DNA from: an uncultured Pelagibacteraceae bacterium
Lineage (GTDB): Bacteria > Pseudomonadota > Alphaproteobacteria > Pelagibacterales > Pelagibacteraceae
Assembly: GCA_902560625.1 (NCBI GenBank)
Contig: CACEMD010000002.1
Coordinates: forward strand, 1-64,000
Reading direction: 5' to 3'
Length of the DNA stretch: 64,000 bases
Shown: positions 52,704 through 64,000 of the stretch, one piece after another
Numbering within the stretch: position 1 is the stretch's first letter
Layout of the letters: each line of letters starts with the position of its first letter
Notes under the pieces: generated by a model
The model's input: only the letters and a program-made list of their open reading frames with translations
Database searches by the model: none
What the model was told of the DNA's origin: nothing
Made by a program: the position numbers and the translations under genes

Positions 52704-53977
52704 ATTCTAGCTAAGTCTTTATTTTTCCAAATTATATTAATTTCAGCGCCACCTCTTGTTTCAGAATTTCTACAGCTTAGTTTTGCAAAATTTTTTTCTA
52801 GCAAAGTTTTACCAATAAAAATACCTAAACCTAAACCTGTTTCTGAAATTTCTTTTTTTTTTAATGATCTTATATATGGTTCCCCAATTTTATTTAAAAT
52901 ATCTTTAGGAAAACCAGGACCATCATCCTCTATTATGATTTCAGAGATTTCACTATCGCTTTTAATTGTTATAAATATTTTTTTTTCAGCAAATTTATTT
53001 GCATTTCCAATAAAGTTTCTAATTCCATAAACTAATTCAATTGATTTTTTTAAATTAAATGAATTCGTATTTTGTTTATCAATCAAAATAAATTTTTTAT
53101 CTGAAATTTCCTCAAAAGATTTAGTTATTTCGTTGACATAATCATACAAACTTAAATCTTTATCCAAGAATTCATCATCAATAGTAGGATTTAAAGTAAG
53201 TTTTTTTAATATATCGTTACATCTATTTACTTGGCTTGCTAGAAGCTCAATATCCTTTTTAAATTCCTTACTATTTTTTAATTCTTTTAATAAATCTTGT
53301 GAAATAATTTTAATTGTTGACAAGGGTGTACCTAGCGAATGAGCAGCAGCTGCAACCTGCCCACCAAGAGAAACTAGTTCATGCTCTTTTGCAATTACTT
53401 CTTGAATTTTATCTAAAGCTTCTTTTCTTAAGTTAGACTCTTTTCCAAAAATAAGTGCAAAGTAATTTAAAAAAATTAATGCAATAATAAGAGCTGTTGG
53501 GATAGCATAGAAATAGTAATCATTATATTCATATTTATTTAGTGGATAAGGTAATTCTTGATAATAAAAAGTTAATATTATAATGCAGAAAATTGTGAAG
53601 CCTACTAAGGTTAAATTAGTTTTAATATCAAGTCTTAATGATCCAAATACACTTGGTATCAATAAAAAAACAGAAAAAGGGTTGAGAACACCACCTGTCA
53701 AAAATAAAAGAAATGCCAATTGTATAATATCAATTGTTAAAAAGACCAATGCTGCTTTGCTATTTAGTAAATTATTTTTAAAAAAATATATTAAATATAA
53801 GTTAGTTAAAACTCCTAATGAAATAACTAAATTAGATAATAAAAAATTAAACTCAAAATTAAAGATAAACTTAACAGAATTAATTGTTAAGAATTGACCA
53901 ATGATTGCAATCCATCTAAGATTTATATAGATTAATTTATTTAGTGAGTAATATTTCGAGGATTGTTCAAAATCCAT
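52700..53977 (-). CDS. regB: RegB/PrrB-type redox sensor histidine kinase
   Basis: Membrane kinase of 425 residues. Six membrane helices (about 15-180) contain the ubiquinone-binding motif [12 protein letters not shown] (about 96-107; GGxxNPF). The H-box [15 protein letters not shown] (about 209-223) has the phospho-accepting His, but the following residue, Glu in canonical RegB, is Ser. [10 protein letters not shown] carries the Cys at the position of the redox Cys of RegB. ATPase motifs: IGNANKFA (N), EDDGPGFP (G1), GLGLGIFI (G2). In other Alphaproteobacteria RegB senses the quinone pool and signals to RegA; no regA is nearby. It overlaps cobT by 4 bases. Confidence 0.85.
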   Translation of the reverse strand: MDFEQSSKYYSLNKLIYINLRWIAIIGQFLTINSVKFIFNFEFNFLLSNLVISLGVLTNLYLIYFFKNNLLNSKAALVFLTIDIIQLAFLLFLTGGVLNPFSVFLLIPSVFGSLRLDIKTNLTLVGFTIFCIIILTFYYQELPYPLNKYEYNDYYFYAIPTALIIALIFLNYFALIFGKESNLRKEALDKIQEVIAKEHELVSLGGQVAAAAHSLGTPLSTIKIISQDLLKELKNSKEFKKDIELLASQVNRCNDILKKLTLNPTIDDEFLDKDLSLYDYVNEITKSFEEISDKKFILIDKQNTNSFNLKKSIELVYGIRNFIGNANKFAEKKIFITIKSDSEISEIIIEDDGPGFPKDILNKIGEPYIRSLKKKEISETGLGLGIFIGKTLLEKNFAKLSCRNSETRGGAEINIIWKNKDLARI

Positions 53978-53983
53978 ATTATT

Positions 53984-56041
<2,058 letters not shown>

Positions 56042-56378
56042 TTATTTTTTTTGGAAAAAATTAATTCTACCATTTTTTTTGTATTTAATAAAATTCATAT
56101 TTTTAATGGTTTCAAAAAAGTATTGAAAAACAATGTTAATTTAAAGTTTTTATAATTTTTTTTTTATTAATTTAAAAAATCCTATTTTTTGATTTTTTTT
56201 TGGCGTATAGAGTGGGATCCGAGCCCATGTGCCTGCAAGAGCATATACACTTTCCAACCATATGTCTTAAACCGCTCGGCAATTTCGTGTATTTTAAGAG
56301 AATATTAAAAAATATTACATTGTAAGATATATGTAAAGATATATGCTTTAGAAATTTATTTGTATAAGTACAAAAAAA
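56042..56378. other. Spacer of 337 bases between gyrB and the glycan cassette
   Basis: Apart from the decayed tRNA-Ser copy at 56201-56289 nothing recognisable is present. The first 150 bases hold long T runs and probably the gyrB promoter region; no clear -35/-10 pair stands out. A short direct repeat, AGATATATG, occurs twice near 56325-56345. Confidence 0.5.
56201..56289 (-). pseudogene. Decayed tRNA-Ser(GGA) copy
   Basis: This stretch aligns along its whole length with the intact tRNA-Ser at 57954-58043. The 3' end matches in 24 of 29 bases including CCA, and the D-arm/anticodon half in 25 of 32, with TTGGAAA as anticodon loop. But the acceptor halves (CACGAAA and TCTATAC) cannot pair, the anticodon stem has mismatches, and the T loop reads CTCGGAT instead of TTCGAAT. 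It is best read as a non-functional duplicate, probably the far junction of an old insertion at this tRNA gene. Confidence 0.7.
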
Positions 56379-57185
56379 ATGAAAATATTTTGTCTATCTA
56401 TTTACAACGAAAATTATGAATTATTTAAAAAATTTGGTTTGGATCCAGTTGGTTTAGGAAGTCAAAATTTTGATAATAAATGGTTAAAAGATAAAGGATT
56501 AAACAATATATCTGATAAAAATAAAAATTTCGGTGAATATACATTTCATTACTATTTATGGAAAAACAAAATAAATAAGGAAATTTATAATGATTGGATT
56601 GGTTTCTGTACCTATAGAAGATTTTGGATTAAAAAGAATTTTTTGGAACCAAAAAATATTGATAATTTAGAAGAAGCTATAATCAGAAAACCAGATAGCA
56701 GTTGGGAAGGTTATGACGTAATTTTAGTTGAACCTTTGGTTATTAATAAAGTAAAAAATATTAAATTAATTAAAAGAAATCTTATTGAAGTTTTAAAGAA
56801 ACCTTCAGTTCTATTTTCGAAAACTTCTTTGAGAGATCAATTTAATATATTCCATGGATCTTATTATTTAAAAGAAGCTATTAAACTTTTAAAAGAAAAC
56901 GATAGATCCCCATTTTCTGATTTTTTAGATGGATATAGTTATAATGCCTTTAATATGTTCATATGCAAAAATTCAAGTATTCTAAATAAGTTTTATGAAG
57001 AAATATTTCAGTGGTTATTTAAGTGTGAAGAAATATTTCAAAAAGAAGAATTAAAAGGATACGACAAGATAAGAATATATGGGTTTCTTGCAGAAAGATA
57101 TATGCCCTATTGGTTTAAAAAAAACTTTAAAACTTTAGCATGGCCCATCGCGTTCTTTGATACTCATAAATTATTTTCTAGATGA
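56379..57185 (+). CDS. DUF4422-type glycosyltransferase
   Basis: Protein of 268 residues. The features KIFCLSIYNENYELF at the start, GFCTYRRFWIKK (about 72-83; the DUF4422 hallmark is xGxCxYRR), NIFHGSYYLKEAI, GYSYNAFNMFICKNSSIL (about 185-202) and the closing FLAERYMPYWF fit DUF4422, a family of putative glycosyltransferases in surface polysaccharide clusters. It overlaps the FkbM gene by 4 bases and lies with it between the decayed and the intact tRNA-Ser. Very AT-rich. No membrane segment; probably works at the cytosolic face. Substrate unknown. Confidence 0.7.
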   Translation: MKIFCLSIYNENYELFKKFGLDPVGLGSQNFDNKWLKDKGLNNISDKNKNFGEYTFHYYLWKNKINKEIYNDWIGFCTYRRFWIKKNFLEPKNIDNLEEAIIRKPDSSWEGYDVILVEPLVINKVKNIKLIKRNLIEVLKKPSVLFSKTSLRDQFNIFHGSYYLKEAIKLLKENDRSPFSDFLDGYSYNAFNMFICKNSSILNKFYEEIFQWLFKCEEIFQKEELKGYDKIRIYGFLAERYMPYWFKKNFKTLAWPIAFFDTHKLFSR

Positions 57186-57934
57186 AAAACAAAATTTTGA
57201 ACAAAATAGTAAATCTTTTTGGCTATAAGCTAATAGAAAAGAACTATGTCAGAAATGACAAAATTTTGTCAAATAGAACTGTATTAAATATAAATACCGT
57301 TTTAAAAAATATTTTTAATAAAAAAGATATAAAAACAATAATACAAATTGGGGCAAATGATGGATTGTCTTTTGATGAACTAAACTATTTTATAAAAAAA
57401 TATCAATCAAAAAGTATTTTAGTCGAACCAATATTTGAAATTTTCACAAAACTAAAACAAAATTATAAAAATTATCAAAACGTTTTTTTTGAAAATTCTG
57501 CAATTTCAGTTGATGAAAATATTAAGTATCTATTTAAAGTAAATAAGAAATTCTTAAATAAATATGGTAGTCATATTCCTGCTATTTCATCATTTGACAA
57601 AAATCATTTAATGAAACATGGGGTTAGCAAATCTCATATAGTTGAGGAAAAAGTAAAAACATTATCAATTTCGAGTTTAATTGAAAAATATCAAATAAAA
57701 AATTTAGATTTATTTTTTGTTGATGCAGAGGGTTATGATGGAAAGATAGTTTACGATTTTTTAAGTAAGTCTAATTTTAGACCAATAATTATTTTAGAAT
57801 ATATACATATTGATAATATTTTTTTTCAAAAACTTTTAAATCTCTTTAAAGATAAAAATTTCTCATATTTCAAAGTTTCAGAATGTCTTATCGCTTTTCC
57901 AGAGGAAGAAAAGATAGAAATTTTTTTAAATTAG
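57182..57934 (+). CDS. FkbM-family SAM-dependent methyltransferase
   Basis: Protein of 250 residues. The FkbM fold is seen in [16 protein letters not shown] (SAM motif I, about 53-68), [13 protein letters not shown] (motif II with Glu, about 80-92), [19 protein letters not shown] (about 176-194, with the VDxEGxD motif), and a final strand pair with FPEEEK. Members O-methylate sugars in polysaccharides, glycolipids and antibiotics. Overlap with the DUF4422 gene by 4 bases indicates a joint task, probably glycan methylation. It ends 20 bases from tRNA-Ser on the other strand. Confidence 0.82.
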   Translation: MKNKILNKIVNLFGYKLIEKNYVRNDKILSNRTVLNINTVLKNIFNKKDIKTIIQIGANDGLSFDELNYFIKKYQSKSILVEPIFEIFTKLKQNYKNYQNVFFENSAISVDENIKYLFKVNKKFLNKYGSHIPAISSFDKNHLMKHGVSKSHIVEEKVKTLSISSLIEKYQIKNLDLFFVDAEGYDGKIVYDFLSKSNFRPIIILEYIHIDNIFFQKLLNLFKDKNFSYFKVSECLIAFPEEEKIEIFLN

Positions 57935-57953
57935 AAGATAATTTTAAAAATTC

Positions 57954-58043
57954 TGGCGGAGAGAATGGGATTCGAACCCATGATAGAGTTTCCCCTATAC
58001 ACGCTTTCCAAGCGTGCGCCTTCAACCGCTCGGCCACCTCTCC
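57954..58043 (-). tRNA. tRNA-Ser (anticodon GGA)
   Basis: A 90-base class II tRNA with encoded CCA: acceptor GGAGAGG/TCTCTCC, D arm GGCCGAGCGGTTGAAGGC, anticodon stem CACGC/GCGTG around TTGGAAA (anticodon GGA), a long variable arm (ATAG...CTAT type pairing), T arm ATGGG-TTCGAAT-CCCAT, discriminator G. It sits inside the glycan cassette, between the FkbM gene and the oxygenase gene, as an integration-prone tRNA locus. Confidence 0.96.
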
Positions 58044-58045
58044 TT

Positions 58046-58912
58046 TTAATTAGCACTTTTTTTTTTTGATTTTCCAGTCCTTAAATATTTCTTTTCAAAA
58101 TTTTTTAGATTTTGAATAAATTTTAAATTTCTTAGATAAGATCTTATATTATTATCATTAGTTAAAACGTCATGTTTAAATCCATTTCTATTTTTAAACA
58201 TTGTAGTATTTTTTATTATTATATTTGAAACCTCGCTACTTGGTCTTCCTTTAGAAAAATAGTATATAGCTAATGATTTTCTTGAGATGTTTTCTGGGCA
58301 ATTTAAAGGATTTGGGTGTCCATGATTTGTGAAATCATTTGTTGAAAATATAACCATTGTATTAAATTTTGGTTGTATTGCTTTTGAGCACTTTTTCATA
58401 CTTTTATCCCAAAACTCAAGATTACCTCCATATTTTTTTTTCCAATTTTTATTCAAGTATATTAAAATATTTATTCTCCTATCAAGATTTTTTGTTGGGT
58501 GCTTATTAAAATCTGTATGTACTTTAAGAACACCTCCCTTTTTAATTTCATGTAATCCACCACCATTAAGTTTAAAGTCTGGCAATATTTTTTCATTAAT
58601 TGATGTTAATATTTGGATAAAATTTATAAATCTTTTTGAATTTAAAAATTTAAAAATTGATTTTGTATTTTTTTTAAAATTTTTTTTGTCATTATTTGCA
58701 AACTTAATTTCATTTTTATTATTATAATTATTTGATGTATTTAATCTTTTTAAATCTGGAAATTCTTCTAAAATACTATTTAAAAATTTATTTTCAAAAA
58801 AACCATTTATAACTAAATGTGGAAAGGGTTTAGACTTTTGGTATTTATATCTATTTTTATATGCAAAAGAATTTAAGTTATTAAATTTATTAGAAACAAT
58901 TTTTTTATTCAT
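58046..58912 (-). CDS. 2-oxoglutarate/Fe(II)-dependent oxygenase (prolyl 4-hydroxylase-like)
   Basis: Protein of 288 residues with a double-stranded beta-helix domain. The iron ligands are seen in [10 protein letters not shown] (His-x-Asp, about 136-145) and [10 protein letters not shown] (distal His, about 194-203); the 2-oxoglutarate-binding basic residue is in [11 protein letters not shown]. Also [16 protein letters not shown] at the N-terminus, typical of 2OG oxygenases of the P4H group. Such genes are frequent in polysaccharide loci and hydroxylate sugars or proteins. It starts one base into the GT17 gene end (overlap of 8) and ends 3 bases from tRNA-Ser. Confidence 0.8.
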   Translation of the reverse strand: MNKKIVSNKFNNLNSFAYKNRYKYQKSKPFPHLVINGFFENKFLNSILEEFPDLKRLNTSNNYNNKNEIKFANNDKKNFKKNTKSIFKFLNSKRFINFIQILTSINEKILPDFKLNGGGLHEIKKGGVLKVHTDFNKHPTKNLDRRINILIYLNKNWKKKYGGNLEFWDKSMKKCSKAIQPKFNTMVIFSTNDFTNHGHPNPLNCPENISRKSLAIYYFSKGRPSSEVSNIIIKNTTMFKNRNGFKHDVLTNDNNIRSYLRNLKFIQNLKNFEKKYLRTGKSKKKSAN

Positions 58913-59726
58913 TTATAATCCATTTTGAATACTTGTTCTTATTATTTTTTATATAATCAGGATAACTCTCATCAATGACAATTTGTTCGAATTTATGGCC
59001 TCTATTAAATAAATCTTCTTTATTTTTAATTTTAGCTTCTATAATTTTTTCATCATAAAATTCTTCCTTATCCCAACTAGTCTCAGCTAGGCTTTTAAAT
59101 TTTTTAGAAATGTCTTTTGGTTCTAAGAGATAATTAAAATGCCAACCTCCATTATCTATAATTTCAATATTTTTTTCCTTATCAATCCTCCAAAAACCTT
59201 TTTTAAGGTTTTTAGAAACAACTTGTTGTCTTAACCAGTCAAAGGATTTTAGGTGTTTCTTTTTACAAATTCTAGTTCCTTCCCAGGGTGTTTCGTATTT
59301 ATTAAATAAATTTAGTTTAAAAGTGAACATTTTTTGAAAGAATATTCCATATTTTTTTTTCAATTTTAAATTTTTAAGAATTTTGGGATTAGGGATTTCA
59401 TCAGGGTCAGAAAACATTATATAATCATTGTCATCAACAAAGTTAAGATTTTTTAATATAAATTCTCTCTGAACTGCTTGATTATTCCACGAATTATTAT
59501 TTTTCGGAAAAGGTTCTTCAAGTACCAAATACTTTATTTTTTCTGTATTATAGTTTTTTTTAAAATCAAAATTTAATTTTTTAAAATTACCTCTATGATC
59601 GTATTTAGACTCACAGACAACCATTAAATCTACATAATCCTTTAAGATATTGTATCTTAAATCAAAAATGAAGTTTTCTTGAAAAAAGGTAATACAATCT
59701 ATTAATTTTGGCATTTTAATTTTCAA
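58905..59726 (-). CDS. Glycosyltransferase family 17 protein
   Basis: Protein of 273 residues with GT17 features: LIDCITFFQENFIFDLRYN (about 7-25), VVCESKYDHRG (family E-S-x-x-T/D-H-x-G), NNQAVQREFI, MFSDPDEIPNP (the metal-binding D-x-D, about 102-112), TPWEGTR, and DNGGWHFNYL. GT17 was named for beta-1,4-N-acetylglucosaminyltransferase III; bacterial members are found in capsule and LPS loci. An alternative ATG lies at 59714. It overlaps the Gfo/Idh gene by 11 bases and the oxygenase gene by 8. Confidence 0.85.
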   Translation of the reverse strand: MKIKMPKLIDCITFFQENFIFDLRYNILKDYVDLMVVCESKYDHRGNFKKLNFDFKKNYNTEKIKYLVLEEPFPKNNNSWNNQAVQREFILKNLNFVDDNDYIMFSDPDEIPNPKILKNLKLKKKYGIFFQKMFTFKLNLFNKYETPWEGTRICKKKHLKSFDWLRQQVVSKNLKKGFWRIDKEKNIEIIDNGGWHFNYLLEPKDISKKFKSLAETSWDKEEFYDEKIIEAKIKNKEDLFNRGHKFEQIVIDESYPDYIKNNKNKYSKWIINE

Positions 59727-60735
59727 TCCATCTATTTAAGATTGTCATATTTTGTTCAGTATCATATCTATTCATTGCTGGATAAATAGGATCTTTTCTA
59801 TTTTCAATTATGCACATACTAATTTTATCAATTTCATAAGAATATAAATTTTTTATTTCTGCATTTAAATTATCATAATTAGTACCATTAATTATTAATT
59901 TTGAAGGGTTACATGACCATGAGTTTTCTATAAATATTTCCCCTTTAGAGCCAATAATCTTAGTAGATTGCCCTATGTTCTTTTTAAAAGAAGATATTAT
60001 CTTAGAAGTAAAATTATTATCAAATTTAAGTACTGCATGTGCTTCAAGATCAACATCAGAAGAACCATAATCCTTTTTAATATTTTCAATTTTTAATTTG
60101 TCTAATACTATATCTGATTTTAATTTAGCAATTATAATACTTAACGAGCTTGGATAACATCCTATATCGAGAATAGATCCACCACCTAAATATTTATTAA
60201 ATAATCTTTTTTTTTTATTTATTTTATTCCATTTAAATCCAAGAAATTTTTTTTGAACAACATTGAAGCCAAATTTTGACTCCATTGATTCCAATTCACC
60301 TATTGTATTTTTTTTTATAATATCGATTATTTTGTGTGTTTGTGGATGATATAAATACATAAAAGCTTCAGCAAAAAATAGATTAGAGTTTCTCAATTTT
60401 TCATTTACTTTTTTAATTTCATCTAAATTTATAGTGGCTGGTTTTTCTACTAATATATTTTTATTAGATTCTATACACTTCATAATCCATTCAAAATGGA
60501 AACTATGTGGAAGAGCAATATAAATTATATCAATTTCATCACATTTAATAAGATCTTCATAATTTTGAAAACAATATTTATCAGAAATGTTATATCTTCC
60601 TTTAAATAATTCTATACTCTTAAAACTTTTACTTGAAATACCTAAAAGTTGAGAATTTTCAACACCATCAAAAGCATTAGCAAATGTATTTGCAATATTT
60701 CCTAAACCAATTATCCCCCATTTTATTTTTTTCAT
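59716..60735 (-). CDS. Gfo/Idh/MocA-family oxidoreductase
   Basis: NAD(P)-dependent oxidoreductase of 339 residues. The Rossmann start KWGIIGLGNIANTFANAF (about 5-22) and the family motif LVEKPATINLDE (catalytic Lys, about 95-106) are clear, then GGGSILDIGCYPSSL and an all-beta C-terminal domain. The family reduces or oxidises sugars, sugar nucleotides or inositols. Coupled translation with the GT17 gene suggests that it makes a modified sugar for the glycan. It starts one base after lepA ends. Confidence 0.87.
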   Translation of the reverse strand: MKKIKWGIIGLGNIANTFANAFDGVENSQLLGISSKSFKSIELFKGRYNISDKYCFQNYEDLIKCDEIDIIYIALPHSFHFEWIMKCIESNKNILVEKPATINLDEIKKVNEKLRNSNLFFAEAFMYLYHPQTHKIIDIIKKNTIGELESMESKFGFNVVQKKFLGFKWNKINKKKRLFNKYLGGGSILDIGCYPSSLSIIIAKLKSDIVLDKLKIENIKKDYGSSDVDLEAHAVLKFDNNFTSKIISSFKKNIGQSTKIIGSKGEIFIENSWSCNPSKLIINGTNYDNLNAEIKNLYSYEIDKISMCIIENRKDPIYPAMNRYDTEQNMTILNRWIEN

Positions 60736-60736
60736 A

Positions 60737-62545
60737 CTAGTTTTTATTTATCTTTAGAACTCCTATAAATGCCTCTTGCGGAATCTCAACTTTTCCAAAT
60801 TGCTTTGCTTTAGCCTTACCTTTTTTTTGTTTTTCTAATAATTTTCTTTTTCTATCAAGAGCACCTCCTCCATGAATCTTAGTTAAAACATCTTTTTTGT
60901 AACCTTTGATAGTTTCTCTAGCAATTACTTTGCCTCCAATAGCTGCCTGGATAGGTATCATGAAGTTGTGCCTAGGAATTAAATCTTTAAGTTTTTCGCA
61001 TACCTCTCTACCGATCGATTGAGCAAAATTTTTATGTACCATCATTGCTAGAGCATCTACTGGTTCAGAATTTACTAGTATTCCTAATTTGACTAAATCA
61101 CCTTCCTTATGTCCAATTATTTCGTAGTCGAAACTTGCGTATCCACTTGTCATTGATTTTAATCTATCATTAAAGTCGAAAACAACTTCATTTAGAGGTA
61201 TTTCATAGTTTATTACAGCTCTATTTCCAGAATAACTTAAATTTGTTTGAATTCCTCTTTTATCTTGGCAAATTTTCATAATTGATCCTAAATATTGGTC
61301 AGGCGTGATAATTGTAGCCTTTATCCAAGGCTCTTCTATAAATTTAATAAAAGTTGGATCAGGTAAATTTGATGGATTCTGTAATTCAAAAATTTTACCA
61401 TCATTTAAATGCACCTTATAAACTACACCTGGGGTAGTTGTAAGAAGATTTATATCAAACTCCCTTTCTAGTCTTTCTGTTATGATTTCAAGGTGAAGTA
61501 ATCCCAAAAAGCCACATCTAAATCCTAAGCCAAGCGCTGAGGATGATTCAGCCTCATAAGAAAAGCTTGCGTCATTTAATTGAAGTTTTGCTAAACCATC
61601 TTTCAATTTTTGATACTCAGAGCTATCTACTGGAAATAATCCACAGAAAACTACTGGTTTACTTGGTTTGAATCCAGGCAAAGCCTCTTTTACTGGATTT
61701 TGATAATCACAAATTGTATCTCCTACTTTAGTTTCTGATAAATTTTTAATTCCTGTAATTATGAAGCCTATCTCTCCTGAGTCAAGCTCATCAACATCAT
61801 GAGGTTTTGGTGTGAAGACACCTACTTTTTCCACAATATACATTTCATTCGATGACATCATTTTTATTTCCATATTTTTTTTTATTTTTCCATCTATTAC
61901 TCTTACTAAAATTACAACTCCCAAATAGGAGTCATACCAACTATCTACTAATAAACACTTTAGATTATTATTTTTTTGACCTATTGGAGCAGGAAGTTTT
62001 TTTATAATTTGTTCCAAGATCTCATCTATACCTTCACCGGTTTTGCCTGAGCATGGCACAGATTCGGAAGTGTCGATGCCAATAACATCCTCAATTTGTT
62101 TTTTTGTTTTATCAATTTCAGAAGCTGGTAAATCTATTTTATTTAAAACTGGTATAATTTCATGATTTATATCTAAAGCTTGGTAGACATTTGCTAATGT
62201 TTGAGCTTCAACCCCTTGGGTACTATCTACGATCAAAATAGAACCTTCACAAGCGTAAAGAGATCTACTTACTTCATAGCTAAAGTCTACATGCCCAGGA
62301 GTATCAATAATATTTAAGATATATTTTTTTCCGTTTTTTGCAGTATAATTCAGTTTAACAGTTTGTGCTTTTATTGTAATTCCTCTCTCTCTTTCAATGT
62401 CCATAGAGTCAAGAACTTGAGCCTTCATCTCTCTTTCTGTAAGACCTCCACATTTATGAATTATCCTATCAGCTATAGTTGATTTACCATGGTCAATATG
62501 TGCAATTATTGCAAAATTTCTTATATTATTAATTTTTGAACTCAT
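60737..62545 (-). CDS. lepA: Elongation factor 4 (LepA)
   Basis: Translational GTPase of 602 residues that acts on stalled or back-translocating ribosomes. G1 [14 protein letters not shown] (about 15-28), G2 [13 protein letters not shown]3 [13 protein letters not shown]4 NKIDLPAS, G5 SGKTGEG. The LepA-specific C-terminal domain ends [20 protein letters not shown] and [11 protein letters not shown], as in other LepA. It is preceded by pheT with 4 bases between them. Confidence 0.97.
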   Translation of the reverse strand: MSSKINNIRNFAIIAHIDHGKSTIADRIIHKCGGLTEREMKAQVLDSMDIERERGITIKAQTVKLNYTAKNGKKYILNIIDTPGHVDFSYEVSRSLYACEGSILIVDSTQGVEAQTLANVYQALDINHEIIPVLNKIDLPASEIDKTKKQIEDVIGIDTSESVPCSGKTGEGIDEILEQIIKKLPAPIGQKNNNLKCLLVDSWYDSYLGVVILVRVIDGKIKKNMEIKMMSSNEMYIVEKVGVFTPKPHDVDELDSGEIGFIITGIKNLSETKVGDTICDYQNPVKEALPGFKPSKPVVFCGLFPVDSSEYQKLKDGLAKLQLNDASFSYEAESSSALGLGFRCGFLGLLHLEIITERLEREFDINLLTTTPGVVYKVHLNDGKIFELQNPSNLPDPTFIKFIEEPWIKATIITPDQYLGSIMKICQDKRGIQTNLSYSGNRAVINYEIPLNEVVFDFNDRLKSMTSGYASFDYEIIGHKEGDLVKLGILVNSEPVDALAMMVHKNFAQSIGREVCEKLKDLIPRHNFMIPIQAAIGGKVIARETIKGYKKDVLTKIHGGGALDRKRKLLEKQKKGKAKAKQFGKVEIPQEAFIGVLKINKN

Positions 62546-62549
62546 TTAA

Positions 62550-64000
62550 TTAGGACCTGATTTTCGCCCCAGATTTTATTTCAACAGTTGAAATTATTAG
62601 ATTATTTATTTTTTCTAAATCATTTTCATTTAAAGTTTTATCTGAGGATTGAATAGTTACATTTAAAGCAATAGATTTTTTATTATCTGGAATATTTTCA
62701 CCTTCATAAATATCAAATATTTTAACCGATCTAATTAATTCTTTATCAACAGAAGAAATTATTTCTATCAAATCTTGAGCTTTGAAATTTTTATCAACAA
62801 CAAAAGCAAAGTCTCTTTCAGATTTTTGATAATCTGAATACTTAAAGTTTGATTTTTGGTCTTTAAGTTTAGTTTTGTTGTTTTTTAAATGATCTAGATA
62901 AATCTCAAAACTAACTATAGCTTCTGTTTTGATATCAAGCTTTTTAACTATGTTAGGATGTATCTCTCCAAAGTAAGCCACCGGATCAATATCATCTTTG
63001 TCTAAATATAATGATCCTGACTTTCCTGGATGATAATAATTTGGAGATTTTTCTCTTATAAAAAAGCTGCTCTTGTCATAACCAGACTCCATCAAGGTTT
63101 GCAAAACATCTTTTTTTGCATCAAAAATATCAACATTTCTCTCTTTTTCATTCCAGTTATGTCTAAAGTTTTTTCCTGATTTTATTGCACCAATTACAGT
63201 TAATTGATTACCAGGTTGGTTATTTTTAAAAATTGGGCCAATTTCAAACAATGAGATATCTTTAAAACCTCTATCTAAATTTTTTTTCAGGTAAAACATC
63301 AAATTAGGAAATATAGAGTTTCTTAAAACATTTAAATCTGAGCTAATTGGATTGACTATTTTTATTTCTTTATAATCTTGTCTAAAAAGTTCGTTTATTT
63401 TTGAATCTGTAAACGACCAAGTAACAGTTTCATAATATCCTTTTGATGCTACAGATCGCTGAAGAAAATGAAAGAGTTTTTGTTGCTTATTTAAAGTATC
63501 TTTAATTCTATTTTTTTCTGGTTCTAAAGTTTGAATATTATTGTAACCTTTTATTCTTACTATTTCTTCTACAATATCAATTGGCTGAGTTATATCAGGT
63601 CTCCAAGAAGGAATTTTTAATTCAAGTTCTAATTTTTTCTTTGATATTTCAAAACCTAAATCTTTTAAAATTTTTATTATATCTTTTTCACTTACTTTAA
63701 AACCTGCTACTTTCTCAAACATCGAAATTTTAAATTTTATTTTATTATTTTTGTATTTTTGAGTTTTTTGAATGTCAAATTTACTAATTTTTCCTCCACA
63801 AATTTCAGTTATCAAGTTTGCAGCTTCTGTAAGTCCTAATTCAATAGAATTTGGATCTATTCCTCTCTCAAATCTAAATTTAGCATCAGTATCGATATTT
63901 AATTGTTTTGAAGTTTTTCTAATAGATTTTGGTAAAAAAAATGCAGACTCTAATAAAATATTTTTAGTATTAAATTCAGTTCCTGATCGTGTTCCTCCAA
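62550..64000 (-). CDS. pheT: Phenylalanyl-tRNA synthetase beta subunit, C-terminal part (5' end outside window)
   Basis: The frame stays open to the window edge, so this is the C-terminal 483 residues of PheT. It includes [37 protein letters not shown] (B3/B4 domain end), the B5 domain with [27 protein letters not shown] in pieces, the class II-like B6/B7 core with TVTWSFTD and LFEIGPIF, and the C-terminal ferredoxin-like anticodon-binding domain from [10 protein letters not shown] to the end. An internal TTG around 63815 is not a real start. It charges tRNA-Phe together with PheS. Confidence 0.95.
   Translation of the reverse strand, partial: GGTRSGTEFNTKNILLESAFFLPKSIRKTSKQLNIDTDAKFRFERGIDPNSIELGLTEAANLITEICGGKISKFDIQKTQKYKNNKIKFKISMFEKVAGFKVSEKDIIKILKDLGFEISKKKLELELKIPSWRPDITQPIDIVEEIVRIKGYNNIQTLEPEKNRIKDTLNKQQKLFHFLQRSVASKGYYETVTWSFTDSKINELFRQDYKEIKIVNPISSDLNVLRNSIFPNLMFYLKKNLDRGFKDISLFEIGPIFKNNQPGNQLTVIGAIKSGKNFRHNWNEKERNVDIFDAKKDVLQTLMESGYDKSSFFIREKSPNYYHPGKSGSLYLDKDDIDPVAYFGEIHPNIVKKLDIKTEAIVSFEIYLDHLKNNKTKLKDQKSNFKYSDYQKSERDFAFVVDKNFKAQDLIEIISSVDKELIRSVKIFDIYEGENIPDNKKSIALNVTIQSSDKTLNENDLEKINNLIISTVEIKSGAKIRS

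Noticed and set aside
56201-56289. A functional second tRNA-Ser or a tRNA-Sec
   Set aside because: The acceptor stem cannot form in any register tried, the T loop is altered, and the anticodon loop is GGA (Ser), not TCA.

Overview
The window is very AT-rich (roughly 70% A+T by eye), densely coded, with 1-20 bp overlaps between neighbours, lysine/isoleucine/asparagine-rich proteins and almost no spacer DNA. Gene orders such as trpF-trpB-trpA-accD-folC, ribF-ileS-lspA, rpmH-rnpA-yidD-yidC, bolA-dnaJ-like-cobS-cobT and hisD-DUF2948-murA, together with alphaproteobacterial families (DUF2093, DUF2948, DUF3035, RegB), point to a streamlined marine alphaproteobacterium of the SAR11/Pelagibacterales type. 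This is an inference from content and order, not from a database search.

Layout. 1-8.5 kb: end of a quinone oxidoreductase gene, a DUF2721 membrane protein, ubiA, then a tight lipid A/Kdo block (msbA-waaA-lpxK-lpxL), DUF2093, purD, rsmD. 8.5-15 kb (minus): ribF-ileS-lspA-DUF3035 lipoprotein-pgi, and a HAD hydrolase. 15-17 kb: groES-groEL behind a heat-shock-type promoter and closed by a strong hairpin terminator. 17-23.2 kb: a YczE-like membrane protein, a DUF6134 protein, and trpFBA-accD-folC. 23.2-27 kb (minus): an interrupted thioredoxin gene, then three DNA-processing genes (sbcB, a PD-(D/E)XK nuclease, rmuC). 27-35 kb (minus): dcd-murA-DUF2948-hisD-infA-tRNA-Phe-csp, a tiny His-rich reading frame, tRNA-His, hisS-hisZ-hisG. 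35-43.4 kb: tRNA-Thr, a TVP38 protein, rpmH-rnpA-yidD-yidC, argB, a HAD phosphatase, dapD-dapE, and an HDAC-family deacetylase beside a SET-domain methyltransferase. 43.4-47.5 kb (minus): truA, fmt, def and two envelope proteins of unknown role. 47.5-56 kb: aroK-aroB, bolA, a J-domain protein, cobS-cobT, regB, gyrB. 56-60.7 kb: a small glycan-modification cassette (DUF4422 transferase, FkbM methyltransferase, 2OG oxygenase, GT17 transferase, Gfo/Idh oxidoreductase) built around an intact tRNA-Ser and a decayed second copy of it. 60.7-64 kb: lepA and the 3' part of pheT.

The most striking observations are: (1) a thioredoxin gene that is intact except for a 51-bp, GC-richer, hairpin-forming insert placed exactly between the first active-site Cys codon and Gly-Pro-Cys, carrying in-frame stops; removing it restores a perfect 106-residue thioredoxin. 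(2) A 24-codon reading frame with four His in six residues, just upstream of tRNA-His-hisS-hisZ-hisG, with a promoter placed for leaderless translation. (3) A tRNA-His gene ending 4 nt before the hisS start codon, of the G-1-less, A73 type, paired with a HisRS of the divergent type. (4) Tryptophan synthase subunits that have both lost the partners of the inter-subunit alphaAsp56-betaLys167 salt bridge, plus changes at betaGlu109 and betaSer377. (5) A decayed tRNA-Ser duplicate marking the edge of the glycan cassette.
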